The notes under the pieces are model-generated. The model did not search any database and had not been told where the DNA came from. It saw nothing but the letters and a program-made list of their open reading frames with translations. A DNA stretch of 64,000 bases, from the NCBI GenBank assembly GCA_002408065.1, contig DHQI01000055.1:25134-89133 (forward strand). The letters run 5' to 3'. This document shows positions 26,661-36,225 of the stretch, in pieces. Origin of the DNA: Bacteroidales bacterium UBA5342. GTDB lineage: Bacteria; Bacteroidota; Bacteroidia; Bacteroidales; UBA5342. Every line of letters begins with the position of its first letter. Position 1 is the first letter of the stretch. The translations under genes and the position numbers were made by a program.

Positions 26661-29120
26661 ATGGCAAAAACTAAAAAGGCAAAAAAGCAGAAAAAATCTT
26701 TTCAAGACAGCAAACTGGCCAATTTCTTTAAAGATGAGCGACTTCGTGTCACTACCGGCATTGTTTTAGCCATCATCTCACTCTACCTTTTTCTGTCCAT
26801 CATTTCTTTCTTCTTTGCCGGAGCTGCTGACCAGAGCAAACTGGATATGACCTTTCAGGAATTTATGAAAGCCGAAGTCATCGTCAGCAACTGGACCGGT
26901 AAATTCGGAGCCTTCCTTTCTAACCTTCTGGTCAATCGCGGCTTTGGTGTAGCCATTGTTCTACCTGTCTTTTTCATAGCCATAAGCGCCTTACGACTAC
27001 TCAATTTCAAAATTTTAGACATAAAAAAAACCTTCACCTGGACCCTGGTAGGCACCATCTGGTTCTCTCTATTCTTTGGTTTTTTCTTTATCCACAACTA
27101 CGAGGACACCTCCCTTTTTCTCGGGGGTATTCACGGTTACTTTGTAAGTTTGTGGCTCACGGCTGCTATTGGTGAGATAGGAACGGTGGCCGTCCTCATC
27201 CTTACCCTTTTTCTCTTTTTCCTTTTTGCTGTAGATAACTCCATCGAGCTTCTTAAAAAATGGAAAAGCTCGGCGACTGAATATTTTGCAAACTTACGCA
27301 AGAAGCGCATCAAAGATGTCATATTGGAAGATGACGATAGCGCATTATCTCCTCTGGAAGATGAAAAAGGTCCTGAGATAAGCTTTGACAACGAACAAAA
27401 CGACAACACTCAAAGCCAAACCAAAGCTTCAGTAGCCAAACCATCTGATGCGATGGAGTTGAAAGTGGAAGCAACCCCCGAAGAAGAAAAAATTGTACCA
27501 GATCCTGTCACAACAGAAAATGCAAACGACGAAGTGAGTCTGGATGTGATAGAAACCGAAGAAGAAGATCAGGTCAAAAAATCGGTTAAGGTCGAAGACC
27601 TTGAAGATTATGACCCTACGCTTGACTTACCAAAATTTAAGCTCCCTCCGCTCAACCTCTTGGTCGACCATAAAGTAGATGTGCAAGTTGGCGATGAGGA
27701 ACTCTACGAGAATAAAAACCGCATAGTAGAAACGTTGGAACATTACGGCATTAAAATAGCAAGCATCAAAGCCACTGTAGGACCGACTATCACCCTTTAT
27801 GAAATAGTTCCTGACAAAGGAGTCCGCATTAATAAAATCAAGAATCTGGAAGACGACATTGCACTTAGCTTGGCCGCCTTGGGCATACGTATCATTGCCC
27901 CTATCCCGGGCAAAGGAACAGTAGGTATAGAAGTCCCTAACAAGAAGCCTGAAATCGTATCAATGTATTCGGTCATAGCCAGCAAGAAATTTCAGGAAGC
28001 CAAATACGAATTGCCTATTGCTCTGGGAAAAACGATTACCAATGAGACCTTCTGTGTAGACCTTACCAAGATGCCACACATGCTTGTGGCCGGAGCTACA
28101 GGACAAGGTAAATCCGTCGGCATCAATGCCATTATCACATCATTATTATACAAAAAACACCCGGCACAATTGAAGTTTGTTTTTGTAGATCCCAAGAAAG
28201 TGGAGCTCAACATATACTCCAAAATAGAAAAGCATTATTTGGCCAAACTCCCGGAAGAAGAAGAACCAATCATCACAGATGTACAAAAAGTAGTCGCTAC
28301 TCTCAACTCACTAACCATAGAAATGGACGAGCGCTACGACTTACTAAAAAATGCGACAGCACGTAACATAAAAGAATACAATGCCAAATTCATCAAACGC
28401 CGCCTTAACCCTGAAAAAGGACACCGCTATCTCCCTTACATAGTAGTCGTGGTAGATGAGTTTGCCGATTTGATAATGACGGCCGGAAAAGAAGTGGAAT
28501 TGCCCATTGCCCGTATAGCACAACTAGCACGTGCCGTGGGCATTCATATGATACTAGCCACTCAGCGTCCATCGACCAATATTGTGACAGGTGTAATCAA
28601 AGCCAACTTCCCGGCACGCGTGGCCTTCAAAGTATCTTCCATGATCGACTCACGCACCATCCTGGACTCTCCGGGCGCTAACCAGCTTATTGGACGTGGC
28701 GACATGCTCATCAGTCAGGGGAGTGATATGACACGCGTACAGTGTGCTTTTGTGGACACGCCTGAGGTGGAAGAGATTGTCGCCTTCATCGGCGAACAAA
28801 AAGGCTATCCGAGCGCTTTGTTGTTACCTGAATATGTAGCCGAGGATAACAACGATTTAGAGAATAGCGGCGATGTGTTGGCACAACGTGATGCCTTGTT
28901 CGAAGAGGCGGCAAAAATCATAGTTGCCAACCAAAGCGGCTCTACCTCTATGCTGCAGCGCCGCATGAATGTAGGCTACAACCGGGCCGGACGCCTGATT
29001 GACCAAATGGAAGCCGCAGGCATTGTAGGCCCATTCGAAGGCAGCAAAGCCCGGAAAGTGTTAATTCCAGACGAAATGGCTTTGGAAGATCATTTAAGAA
29101 ATATGGATTTGAATGCATAA
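26661..29120 (+). CDS. ftsK: DNA translocase FtsK
   Basis: 819 aa. The N-terminus has four hydrophobic segments within residues ~35-200 that anchor it at the septum. An acidic linker (about 210-330) follows. The motor domain has Walker A GATGQGKSVG (about 478-487) and Walker B VVVVDEFADLIM, and the C-terminal winged-helix gamma domain contains MLQRRMNVGYNRAGRLIDQM (about 755-775), which reads KOPS/SRS sites. It moves chromosome ends apart at the septum and activates dimer resolution. A one-gene spacing before the next small gene is 70 bases. Confidence 0.96.
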   Translation: MAKTKKAKKQKKSFQDSKLANFFKDERLRVTTGIVLAIISLYLFLSIISFFFAGAADQSKLDMTFQEFMKAEVIVSNWTGKFGAFLSNLLVNRGFGVAIVLPVFFIAISALRLLNFKILDIKKTFTWTLVGTIWFSLFFGFFFIHNYEDTSLFLGGIHGYFVSLWLTAAIGEIGTVAVLILTLFLFFLFAVDNSIELLKKWKSSATEYFANLRKKRIKDVILEDDDSALSPLEDEKGPEISFDNEQNDNTQSQTKASVAKPSDAMELKVEATPEEEKIVPDPVTTENANDEVSLDVIETEEEDQVKKSVKVEDLEDYDPTLDLPKFKLPPLNLLVDHKVDVQVGDEELYENKNRIVETLEHYGIKIASIKATVGPTITLYEIVPDKGVRINKIKNLEDDIALSLAALGIRIIAPIPGKGTVGIEVPNKKPEIVSMYSVIASKKFQEAKYELPIALGKTITNETFCVDLTKMPHMLVAGATGQGKSVGINAIITSLLYKKHPAQLKFVFVDPKKVELNIYSKIEKHYLAKLPEEEEPIITDVQKVVATLNSLTIEMDERYDLLKNATARNIKEYNAKFIKRRLNPEKGHRYLPYIVVVVDEFADLIMTAGKEVELPIARIAQLARAVGIHMILATQRPSTNIVTGVIKANFPARVAFKVSSMIDSRTILDSPGANQLIGRGDMLISQGSDMTRVQCAFVDTPEVEEIVAFIGEQKGYPSALLLPEYVAEDNNDLENSGDVLAQRDALFEEAAKIIVANQSGSTSMLQRRMNVGYNRAGRLIDQMEAAGIVGPFEGSKARKVLIPDEMALEDHLRNMDLNA

Positions 29121-29190
29121 ATGCAAACACTCTGAAAACACAAATTTCAACCAGGACCAATCCTGAAACCAAAACGTTGACTTTACAATT

Positions 29191-29538
29191 ATGAAATTAT
29201 CTCTTTTTAAACGCACGCAGCATAAAACCTTTAATCACATCCCTATCTATTACAATGAAAAGGAAGAACGCATTAAAGAAATGGAGCGTCAGGCACAAAT
29301 AGAACTACAGCAAGAGCAGGGCAAAAGCAATAATAACAGCGAAGGCAGTTACCGTGACCGCATCAAGGGTAGTATGCGCCGTTATGAGCATCAACATCAG
29401 TCAGCAGTTCACTTTGCAAGCAATCAAAAGCGCCGTTCCAACCTAAGAATAATCATCATTATTTCCATTTTGTTTTTGGTGGCATATCTTTTGTGGAATT
29501 ACACCGAAACATTTGTACAAGCTTTTATGAGAAACTAA
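29191..29538 (+). CDS. Small single-pass membrane protein between ftsK and mutL
   Basis: 115 aa. The first ~85 residues are hydrophilic and strongly charged, with a Glu/Gln-rich helical stretch (EERIKEMERQAQIELQQEQ). A single TM helix (IIIIISILFLVAYLLW, about 86-102) lies near the C-terminus. The N-out or N-in orientation cannot be fixed, but the basic residues before the helix favour a cytoplasmic N-terminus. It lies 48 bases before mutL on the same strand. Small proteins of this layout next to mutL are common in Bacteroidota; no function is known to me. Confidence 0.72.
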   Translation: MKLSLFKRTQHKTFNHIPIYYNEKEERIKEMERQAQIELQQEQGKSNNNSEGSYRDRIKGSMRRYEHQHQSAVHFASNQKRRSNLRIIIIISILFLVAYLLWNYTETFVQAFMRN

Positions 29539-29586
29539 AAGCACACTGAAACATTCCCCAAAATCAATAATAAAAAAACAACTATC

Positions 29587-31377
29587 GTGTCAGACATCAT
29601 CAAATTACTACCCGATTCCGTTGCCAACCAAATAGCTGCAGGTGAGGTTATTCAACGCCCGGCATCTGTCATTAAAGAGTTGATGGAAAACGCTATTGAT
29701 GCCGGCGCTACAGACATAAAAGTAGTGATTAAGGATGCCGGAAGTACGCTGATACAAGTTATAGATAATGGCAGCGGCATGTCCGAAATGGATGCCAGAA
29801 TGGCATTTGAACGTCATGCCACCTCAAAAATTTCCGATTCACAGGATTTATTTGAACTCCGGACCAATGGGTTTCGTGGTGAAGCACTAGCCTCTATAGC
29901 TGCTGTAGCTCAGGTAGAGCTTAAAACCAAACGCACCGAAGATGAGCTGGGCACCAAAATCATTATAAATGGCTCCGAACTGGAAACTCAGGAAAGTACC
30001 GTTTGTACTGATGGCTCTAATATGATGGTTAAGAATCTTTTTTTTAATGTGCCGGCACGCCGCCGTTTTCTGAAAAAGAATGAGTTTACCTTTATCGAGA
30101 ATGACTTCAAACGCATAGCTCTAACTTACCCTGAAATAGCGATGTCGCTCACTCACAATGACAGCATAGTACACGCATTGCCGCAAAGTAACCTGCGCAT
30201 GCGCATCGTTAACCTGATGGGCAAACACATCAACGAGAGATTAGTCAGCGTGGAAAGTGAAACCTCTCTGGCCAAAATCTCCGGTTTTGTTGGCACCCCT
30301 GAATCCGCTAAGAAAAGCCGTGGCGAACAATATTTCTTTGTCAACGGACGCTTTATGAAACATCCTTATTTCAATCGCTCTGTAGTAGATGCCTACGGAC
30401 GCCTTTTAGCAGCCGACACTTTTCCCACTTATTTTATCTTTTTTGAAGTGGACCCCGGCAGCATAGATGTTAACGTGCATCCGCAAAAGGTAGAAATAAA
30501 ATTTGAAAATGAACGCGCTATCTACCCTATCCTAATGGCTACGGTCAAAGAAGCAATTGGAAAATTCTCTTTATCTCCGCAGATTGATTTTGATCAGGAC
30601 GATGCTCCTCCAATACCTATAATAAACTCTAATACAGAGGTCAAAATACCTAAAATTCAGTTCAACCCTAATTTTAATCCTTTTAAACAGCAAGATGAGA
30701 GCAAGGAAAAACCTCAAAGCTGGGAGAATCCTTATGAAATAGCTCAAAACACCTCATTCTTAGAACGTGTAGAGGCAGATACTCAACAAAGCATCGAAAT
30801 AGAAACCCCGGTAGAAAAGGAAATTATAGCAGATAAGACAAGTCAATTCTTCAACCGTTTCATTGCTGTTGAAACCGAAAAAGGACTGATGATCATCGAC
30901 CAAAAACGTGCTCACGAACGTGTTTTATTTGAAGAAATTATGGATAAGATGAAGCTTCACAAAATGGTTTCACAACAAATGATGTTTCCTCAAACGATGA
31001 ACTTAGACAGCAGTGCAGCCGGTCGCTTGGATGAGCTCAATGAGCAGCTTACCAATGCCGGCTTTGATATCAGCAACGAAGCTGATGGTAATTACACCAT
31101 CAACGCTTTACCTGCAGAAATAGCCGGGATGGACGGCACCTCCATCATAGAACAAGTATTAGAAAAAGCCGAAGTCATTGGTTTAGAGACGGAAATCAAC
31201 AGCATCATTGCCGAGACCTTGGCTTCACAAGGAGCGATAAAAAAACACCAAGAACTATCGAAAGATGAGATGCTAAACATAGTGAACCGTTTACTGAAAT
31301 GTGAAACACCACGCTACTGCCCTAAAGGCAAAAAGGTGATGTCGATGCTGTCTGAAAAAGACCTGTCACATTTATAA
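29587..31377 (+). CDS. mutL: DNA mismatch repair protein MutL
   Basis: 596 aa from a GTG start giving MSDIIKLLPDSVANQIAAGEV. The GHKL ATPase motifs are ELMENAIDAGAT, IDNGSGM and TNGFRGEALASIAAV. A linker of low complexity (about 330-420) leads to the dimerisation domain. In that domain the metal-binding motif of endonuclease-type MutL (DQHAxxE) reads DQKRAHE (438-444), and the CPHGRP motif reads CPKGKK (578-583), so both His are Lys. It probably keeps the matchmaker ATPase role; nicking activity is doubtful. Confidence 0.95.
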   Translation: MSDIIKLLPDSVANQIAAGEVIQRPASVIKELMENAIDAGATDIKVVIKDAGSTLIQVIDNGSGMSEMDARMAFERHATSKISDSQDLFELRTNGFRGEALASIAAVAQVELKTKRTEDELGTKIIINGSELETQESTVCTDGSNMMVKNLFFNVPARRRFLKKNEFTFIENDFKRIALTYPEIAMSLTHNDSIVHALPQSNLRMRIVNLMGKHINERLVSVESETSLAKISGFVGTPESAKKSRGEQYFFVNGRFMKHPYFNRSVVDAYGRLLAADTFPTYFIFFEVDPGSIDVNVHPQKVEIKFENERAIYPILMATVKEAIGKFSLSPQIDFDQDDAPPIPIINSNTEVKIPKIQFNPNFNPFKQQDESKEKPQSWENPYEIAQNTSFLERVEADTQQSIEIETPVEKEIIADKTSQFFNRFIAVETEKGLMIIDQKRAHERVLFEEIMDKMKLHKMVSQQMMFPQTMNLDSSAAGRLDELNEQLTNAGFDISNEADGNYTINALPAEIAGMDGTSIIEQVLEKAEVIGLETEINSIIAETLASQGAIKKHQELSKDEMLNIVNRLLKCETPRYCPKGKKVMSMLSEKDLSHL

Positions 31378-31698
31378 TACCGGTAATATGCAACAATCTA
31401 TTAAAGCAAAATCTATAGCGTTTAATGAGTAAATTCTTATATATAATTCAATCACAAAGGCTACAGCAATTCATCAGATGAGGCTCCCCCGGTATCTATT
31501 AACAGTTATAAGCTGACACATTTTATCAATGGTGAAAAAATATATGTGTTGACGTTTTAACCGAGCAACGATGGCCCAAATTATAACTATTAGAAGAGCA
31601 TTCTCCTTCTAATAAAACAACGAATCAAAAGCCTAAAAAAAATGACATCATCTTCAAAAATTGAAGAATTAACAAATAATAATTAGAACATAACAATC
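31378..31698. other. 321-base intergenic region, no gene seen
   Basis: AT-rich, no convincing coding frame. It holds two short inverted repeats: arms ATTAGAAG/CTTCTAAT (31589-31613) and TCTTCA/TGAAGA (31651-31667). Neither has a following T tract, so I do not call a terminator. Confidence 0.5.
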
Positions 31699-32421
31699 AT
31701 GCTAAATAATTTGCCTCCGGCATTAAAAAATCTTCTTATCATCAATGTTTTGGTCTTCTTTGCTGCTGCTTTGTTGCAATCTACCGGCATGGATGCTAAC
31801 GGTATGTTTGGTCTGCACTATTTTCAGGCTGAAAAATTCCGTTTTTACCAGCTCATCAGTTATATGTTTCTTCATGCTAATTTTCAGCACCTTTTCTTTA
31901 ATATGTTCGGACTGTTTATGTTTGGACGTGTGCTGGAGCAAGTCTGGGGTTCGCAACGCTTTCTCATCTTTTATTTTGCTACCGGAATAGGGGCTGCACT
32001 AGTACAGGAATTGGTCCAATTTGTAGAGCTAAGACCTGCCATAGCAGAGATTAATGGCCTTATAAATAATATGCCTGCTACAGGAGTTGACGTTGGAGAG
32101 CGTATTATTACCAGCCGCGACGAGCTGCTTCAATTAAAAACGGATATGCTCAACCGCTTTGTAACCATTGGCGCCTCCGGAGCTGTTTATGGCGTTTTGC
32201 TGGCTTTTGGCATGCTATTCCCTAACACTGAGATGTTCATCATGTTTATACCGATACCTATCAAAGCTAAATATATGGTGATCGGCTACGGTCTCTTAGA
32301 ACTTTTCTCCGGCATAGCTGGCACTGGTAGTGGTGTAGCTCACTTTGCACACCTGGGCGGTATGATTTTCGGTTTCTTTCTTATCCGCTATTGGCGTAAA
32401 CACACCAACAATTTTTATTAA
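31699..32421 (+). CDS. Rhomboid family intramembrane serine protease
   Basis: 240 aa with six predicted TM segments. The catalytic dyad is visible: Ser160 in GASGAVYG and His218 in HFAHLGG. The upstream HANFQHLFFNMFGLFMFG, with its HxxxN pattern, matches the L1/TM2 region of bacterial rhomboids. Compared with minimal rhomboids it has an insertion of about 45 residues (roughly 105-150) before the catalytic helix. It cuts TM substrates inside the inner membrane; the substrate is unknown. A second rhomboid gene follows after 44 bases, so the two are probably co-transcribed. Confidence 0.93.
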   Translation: MLNNLPPALKNLLIINVLVFFAAALLQSTGMDANGMFGLHYFQAEKFRFYQLISYMFLHANFQHLFFNMFGLFMFGRVLEQVWGSQRFLIFYFATGIGAALVQELVQFVELRPAIAEINGLINNMPATGVDVGERIITSRDELLQLKTDMLNRFVTIGASGAVYGVLLAFGMLFPNTEMFIMFIPIPIKAKYMVIGYGLLELFSGIAGTGSGVAHFAHLGGMIFGFFLIRYWRKHTNNFY

Positions 32422-32465
32422 ACCATCACACTTAGAATTAACTATTTATAACTTACTCTTTGAAC

Positions 32466-33365
32466 ATGTCATTCTGGGACGATATAAAACGTAACTTCAA
32501 CTTAGGCAACATCACTACCAAGCTCATTTATATAAATCTGGGCGCCTTTGTCTTATACAAACTCTTACAGGTTGTATTTACCATAAGCGGAGCTGACACT
32601 ATGGCTTTGAGTCAGTGGTTGGCCGTACCGGCACAATTACCACAACTCGTGATAAAACCGTGGACAATAATCAGCTATCAATTTTTACACTGGGACTTTA
32701 TGCATCTGCTTTTCAATATGCTATGGCTTTATTGGTTTGGCCCTCTGTTTTTAAGCTATTTTAGCCAACGACAAATCCTGAGTGTTTATTTTTGGGGAGG
32801 ATTATGGGGCGCCATATTCTACCTTTTATCATTCAATTTTATTCCATATTACCAAGACAGCAACAGCATTGGTTTAATGCTTGGTGCGTCAGCTTCTATC
32901 TTAGCCATCGTAGTGGCTGCTGCTACGGCTATGCCAAACCGCGAGATACAGTTAATGCTTATTGGTAGGGTAAAATTGAAGTATTTGGCTATTGGTACCG
33001 TAGTCATTGACCTACTGAGTATCACCTCTGCCACGAATGCCGGCGGCCATATATCACACCTTGGTGGTGCCTTTGCTGGCTATTGGTTTACTACAGAATA
33101 CCTAAAAAATAACCGTGACATTAGTCTATGGATTGCTAAGATGGTTGATTTCTTTGCCACCTATTCTTTCAAACGCCGACCTAAGATGAAAGTCCGCCAT
33201 ACCGGCTCTAGAAAGGCCACTGACCGACGTGCTGATATGGATTATAACAAACGAAAAAAAGAAGAACAAGTTAACGTCGATAAAATACTGGAGAAAATAA
33301 AGCAATCAGGCTATGAAAGTCTAAGTAAAAAAGAAAAGGAGGAACTTTTCAAAGCCAGTAAATAA
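32466..33365 (+). CDS. Rhomboid family protease with cytosolic C-terminal tail
   Basis: 299 aa from the ATG giving MSFWDDIKRNFN; a TTG two codons upstream is not favoured. The rhomboid core contains FLHWDFMHLLFNMLWLYWFG, Ser142 in LGASASIL and His198 in GGHISHLGG. A soluble, highly basic and acidic tail of about 85 residues follows (ending ESLSKKEKEELFKAS), a helical motif often found at the C-terminus of Bacteroidota rhomboids. It probably handles different substrates from the shorter paralogue just upstream. Confidence 0.92.
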   Translation: MSFWDDIKRNFNLGNITTKLIYINLGAFVLYKLLQVVFTISGADTMALSQWLAVPAQLPQLVIKPWTIISYQFLHWDFMHLLFNMLWLYWFGPLFLSYFSQRQILSVYFWGGLWGAIFYLLSFNFIPYYQDSNSIGLMLGASASILAIVVAAATAMPNREIQLMLIGRVKLKYLAIGTVVIDLLSITSATNAGGHISHLGGAFAGYWFTTEYLKNNRDISLWIAKMVDFFATYSFKRRPKMKVRHTGSRKATDRRADMDYNKRKKEEQVNVDKILEKIKQSGYESLSKKEKEELFKASK

Positions 33366-33426
33366 GTCTTTATTACGCCTTCTAAAATCCAAAGCTCTAA
33401 TACACCACTAGCGAATAGCCATCTGA

Positions 33427-34512
33427 ATGAAGAAAATTGTTAAATATATTGTTCTGTTTTTTAACCTTCTGGCTGTATTGGTGCTATTAAGTGCTTGCTT
33501 GGCACCGCTCATTAGTCCTGAAAAAATGCCATTTCTTGCATTCTGGGGCTTAGTGATGCCTTACTCTATCATTCTCAATGTGTTGTTTATCGTATTTTGG
33601 GTATTAAAGGCACGTTTCTATTTTTCCATTTCATTAATAGCTATGCTAATCGCATGGCCTACAACACGAACGTCTTTTCCTTATCATCGTAGCGACAAAA
33701 CCGAGCTACAAGAAGGCTTCAAGGTGATGAGTTACAATGTGCGGGTGTTTGATCGCTACAACTGGAGCAAGGATAAAAATAACGTCAGCGATATGATACG
33801 CTTTATCAAGAAGCAGAATGTCGACGTACTATGCCTGCAAGAGTTTGGTGTGGCCACCTCCCCGGGTAGTGGTGTCACCGAAACTTTTATCCTGAATTCG
33901 TTCAAAGAATTCCCATATCATTATATTCATTACAACCCAAATTCACGAACCAAACGTTACCGGCAGGGGCTGGCAATTTTTTCGCGATACCCTATCAGTA
34001 ACCGAGGACTGGAGGGTGACATCAGTCTGCAAAAAGGATGCAGCATTTTCGCAGACATTAAGGTAAAAAACGATTATTTTAGGATCATCAATTCACACTT
34101 TGAATCCATTCATTTTAACAATAAATATGACATCATAGAAGGCATTGACAGCGACAATTACAAAACACGCATCAAAGGGGCTATAAGATCCATTAACCGT
34201 GCAGCTATACAACATAGCAAAAGCACTGAGCTCATCACCAATATTGCCCACCATTCGCCACACCCGGTAGTGCTATGCGCTGATATGAATAACACACCAG
34301 TCTCCTACAGTTATCATAAGTTATCAAAAGAACTAAAAGATGCCTATTTACATCAAAACACCGGATTTGGGACCACATATAATGGTACATATCCTTTCCT
34401 TCGTATTGATTTTATCTTTCACTCAGAGAGCCTGCCTTTCACAAAATATGAACGCAAAAAAGTAAACTATTCTGATCATTTTCCGGTGATGGCCGTGTTC
34501 GCTTTGGAGTAA
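33427..34512 (+). CDS. Membrane-anchored endonuclease/exonuclease/phosphatase (EEP) family protein
   Basis: 361 aa. Three hydrophobic segments occupy the first ~85 residues. The EEP domain then shows all the usual motifs: VMSYNVRVFD, VDVLCLQEFG, INSHFESIH, VVLCADMNNTP, and the closing DFIFHS and YSDHFPVMAVF. EEP enzymes cleave phosphodiesters (nucleic acids, phospholipids or inositol phosphates). With the domain after the TM hairpins, it is likely in the periplasm. The specific substrate cannot be inferred. It is convergent with the Spy-like gene. A weak inverted repeat (TAAGGG/CCCTTA, 34523-34557) lies between them. Confidence 0.87.
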   Translation: MKKIVKYIVLFFNLLAVLVLLSACLAPLISPEKMPFLAFWGLVMPYSIILNVLFIVFWVLKARFYFSISLIAMLIAWPTTRTSFPYHRSDKTELQEGFKVMSYNVRVFDRYNWSKDKNNVSDMIRFIKKQNVDVLCLQEFGVATSPGSGVTETFILNSFKEFPYHYIHYNPNSRTKRYRQGLAIFSRYPISNRGLEGDISLQKGCSIFADIKVKNDYFRIINSHFESIHFNNKYDIIEGIDSDNYKTRIKGAIRSINRAAIQHSKSTELITNIAHHSPHPVVLCADMNNTPVSYSYHKLSKELKDAYLHQNTGFGTTYNGTYPFLRIDFIFHSESLPFTKYERKKVNYSDHFPVMAVFALE

Positions 34513-34608
34513 TACTATAAAATAAGGGCAAATCAAAAAAAAATCGATTCACCCTTAAAGACAGCCATATCTACGACTTATCCGTTCGCTGATATTAAAC
34601 TGTCACTC

Positions 34609-35019
34609 TCAATTTCTTGTTTTTTGCCCTTGACGTTGCCCCTGTCCTTGACGTTGTTGCATCTGAGAATCGCGATTCTTAATATACTCTTCAAATTTCG
34701 GGTATTGCTCTTTAGTCAATACCGCTTTTACATCAACATCAAATTGATTACGCAATTTATACATTCCTTCGCGCATAGCCTGACGGTCACCACCTTGCTG
34801 CATCCCTGAGCGCAGCTCCTTGGCTTCTTTAGCAAAATCAGCTTGCAATTCCTTAACGGCGGTAATTTGATTTTCATCTAAATCCAGGGCTTTTGTAAGG
34901 TTTTTTAACTCCTGCGCTTGACGCTCTTCCATCGACATACGTTGTCCACCACCAGGCCCTTGAGCCCATATTGCATTTAATCCTAAAAATAACACGAGAA
35001 TTGTTCCTAACTTTTTCAT
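34609..35019 (-). CDS. Spy/CpxP-like periplasmic protein
   Basis: 136 aa from the ATG giving MKKLGTILVLFLGLNAIWAQ, a clear signal peptide cleaved after WAQ or nearby. A longer start 21 codons upstream is rejected because it would bury the signal. The mature part is helical, with a DLDENQITAVKELQADF motif reminiscent of LTxxQ repeats, TKEQYPKFEEYIKNRD near the end, and a Gln/Gly/Arg-rich tail (QGQGQRQGQ). Related proteins sense or chaperone misfolded periplasmic proteins. It is divergent from an ECF sigma factor gene, a frequent pairing for stress-response control. Confidence 0.75.
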   Translation of the reverse strand: MKKLGTILVLFLGLNAIWAQGPGGGQRMSMEERQAQELKNLTKALDLDENQITAVKELQADFAKEAKELRSGMQQGGDRQAMREGMYKLRNQFDVDVKAVLTKEQYPKFEEYIKNRDSQMQQRQGQGQRQGQKTRN

Positions 35020-35155
35020 TGTAGTGTGTTTTAAATTTATAAATTGGGTAAAAAGATTGTCTGAAAAACAATGTTCTCCCATTAGACAACAATAAATTCT
35101 TTTTTATTCCGTTTTATAACTATTTTCTGGAAGTCAGCTATTTGCATTTTGGCAT

Positions 35156-35163
35156 TACTTTTG
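35156..35163 (+). promoter_or_regulatory. Candidate -7 box for the ECF sigma gene (TACTTTTG)
   Basis: Exact TAnnTTTG, 84 bases before the preferred ATG; the -33 element is not clear. Confidence 0.35.
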
Positions 35164-35247
35164 CTTGATTTTACTTTTATATCTTTAAATTAAAAACTTG
35201 TGTCTATGATAAAACACCGACTCTTAATAATTTCTAACACTAACAGT

Positions 35248-35829
35248 ATGGAACGGTTAAAACATAAATCTGACGAACAACTGTTGAAGAATTTTATGAG
35301 CGGTTCGCAAGAATCTCTTGACGTGCTGATAAAGCGTCATAAGGGAACTGTGCAGGCATATATATTCAAAACAACAAAGAATAAAGAAATTACAGAAGAC
35401 ATCTTTCAGGATACTTTTATCAAAGTAATGCACAACCTTAAGACCAAGCGCTACCGCGAAAATGGCAAGTTTCTGCCCTGGGTAATACGTATTTCGCACA
35501 ACCTGATTATAGATCATTACCGTGGCAAGAAAAAGGCACACATATCTAACGATGACTATGATTATGACATCTTAGCAAGTGAAGCGCTTAATGAGGATTC
35601 ACAAGAAGAGCATTTAGTCGATGAACAAACAAAAGAGGATCTGGAAAAGATTATCAAACAGTTACCCAAAGAACAGGGTGAAATCGTGATAATGCGTTAT
35701 TTCTGGGGCTTAAGTTTTAAAGAAATTGCTGAACATACCGACGTGAGCATCAACACCTCACTGGGGCGTATGCGCTATGCACTTATTAACCTTAGGAAGA
35801 AATTTAATACTGCTCAGGTACGATATTAA
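35248..35829 (+). CDS. ECF-type RNA polymerase sigma-70 factor
   Basis: 193 aa starting at MERLKHKSDEQLLKNF. A GTG/ATG start 14-16 codons earlier is possible but adds residues outside the sigma fold. Region 2 (about residues 20-90) contains DIFQDTFIKVMHNLK, and region 4 (about 130-185) contains LPKEQGEIVIMRYFWGLSFKEIAEHTDVSI as its helix-turn-helix, here split by a loop. The SLGRMRYALINLRKK end is typical. The region between 2 and 4 is acidic. No anti-sigma gene is next to it; the divergent Spy-like gene may be a target. A terminator follows directly. Confidence 0.92.
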   Translation: MERLKHKSDEQLLKNFMSGSQESLDVLIKRHKGTVQAYIFKTTKNKEITEDIFQDTFIKVMHNLKTKRYRENGKFLPWVIRISHNLIIDHYRGKKKAHISNDDYDYDILASEALNEDSQEEHLVDEQTKEDLEKIIKQLPKEQGEIVIMRYFWGLSFKEIAEHTDVSINTSLGRMRYALINLRKKFNTAQVRY

Positions 35830-35849
35830 TAATCTGTTCTTTACAATAG

Positions 35850-35881
35850 AAAGCGGGCTCTTTGGGGGGGCTCGCTTTTTT
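35850..35881 (+). terminator. Rho-independent terminator after the ECF sigma gene
   Basis: The arms AAAGCGGGC and GCTCGCTTT pair with one mismatch around a loop of G and T, followed by a run of T (35876-35881). It lies 20 bases after the sigma stop. Confidence 0.75.
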
Positions 35882-36225
35882 GCACCCTATCAACAATATT
35901 ATCATTGAGTTTTCACTTCTGTCACCTGCTTATAAGCATAATATTTTACCTTAAATTTCACATTACACTTTAACGAAACACTTTCATCATCCCTCCAAAC
36001 TATAATTTATCCTTATCATACTCACCTCCATTTACAATAGTACCCATAGCAAATACTTCAAGCAAGATCTCATTATTACAATAAAAAGCCTTAGTGAACC
36101 AAACTCTTTCATCCTATCGAAAACTAATGCCCTGACACTTCCATTGTCAATGGATTACTCCCAAGGAATTTATCGAGATAAATATTTACAACAAAAACTA
36201 TTACATATACAAAGGCAAAAGTAGC
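35882..36225. other. 344-base intergenic region at the end of the PUL
   Basis: AT-rich. No full gene is visible. On the minus strand, 37 codons are open between stops (36113-36003) and read like a protein tail (ERVWFTKAFYCNNEILLEVF), but there is no start, so it could be chance or a decayed remnant. No convincing terminator for the 1448-aa gene is seen. Confidence 0.4.

Noticed and set aside
31723..31990. Frames of about 80 codons on both strands inside the first rhomboid gene
   Set aside because: They are shadows of the well-supported rhomboid frame.
34523..34557. Inverted repeat TAAGGG/CCCTTA between convergent genes
   Set aside because: The stem is short and interrupted, and no T tract follows on either strand, so a terminator call is not supported.
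36003..36113. Minus-strand open stretch of 37 codons that reads like a protein C-terminus
   Set aside because: It has no start, is bounded by stops, and is short enough to occur by chance; it is mentioned only as a possible remnant.
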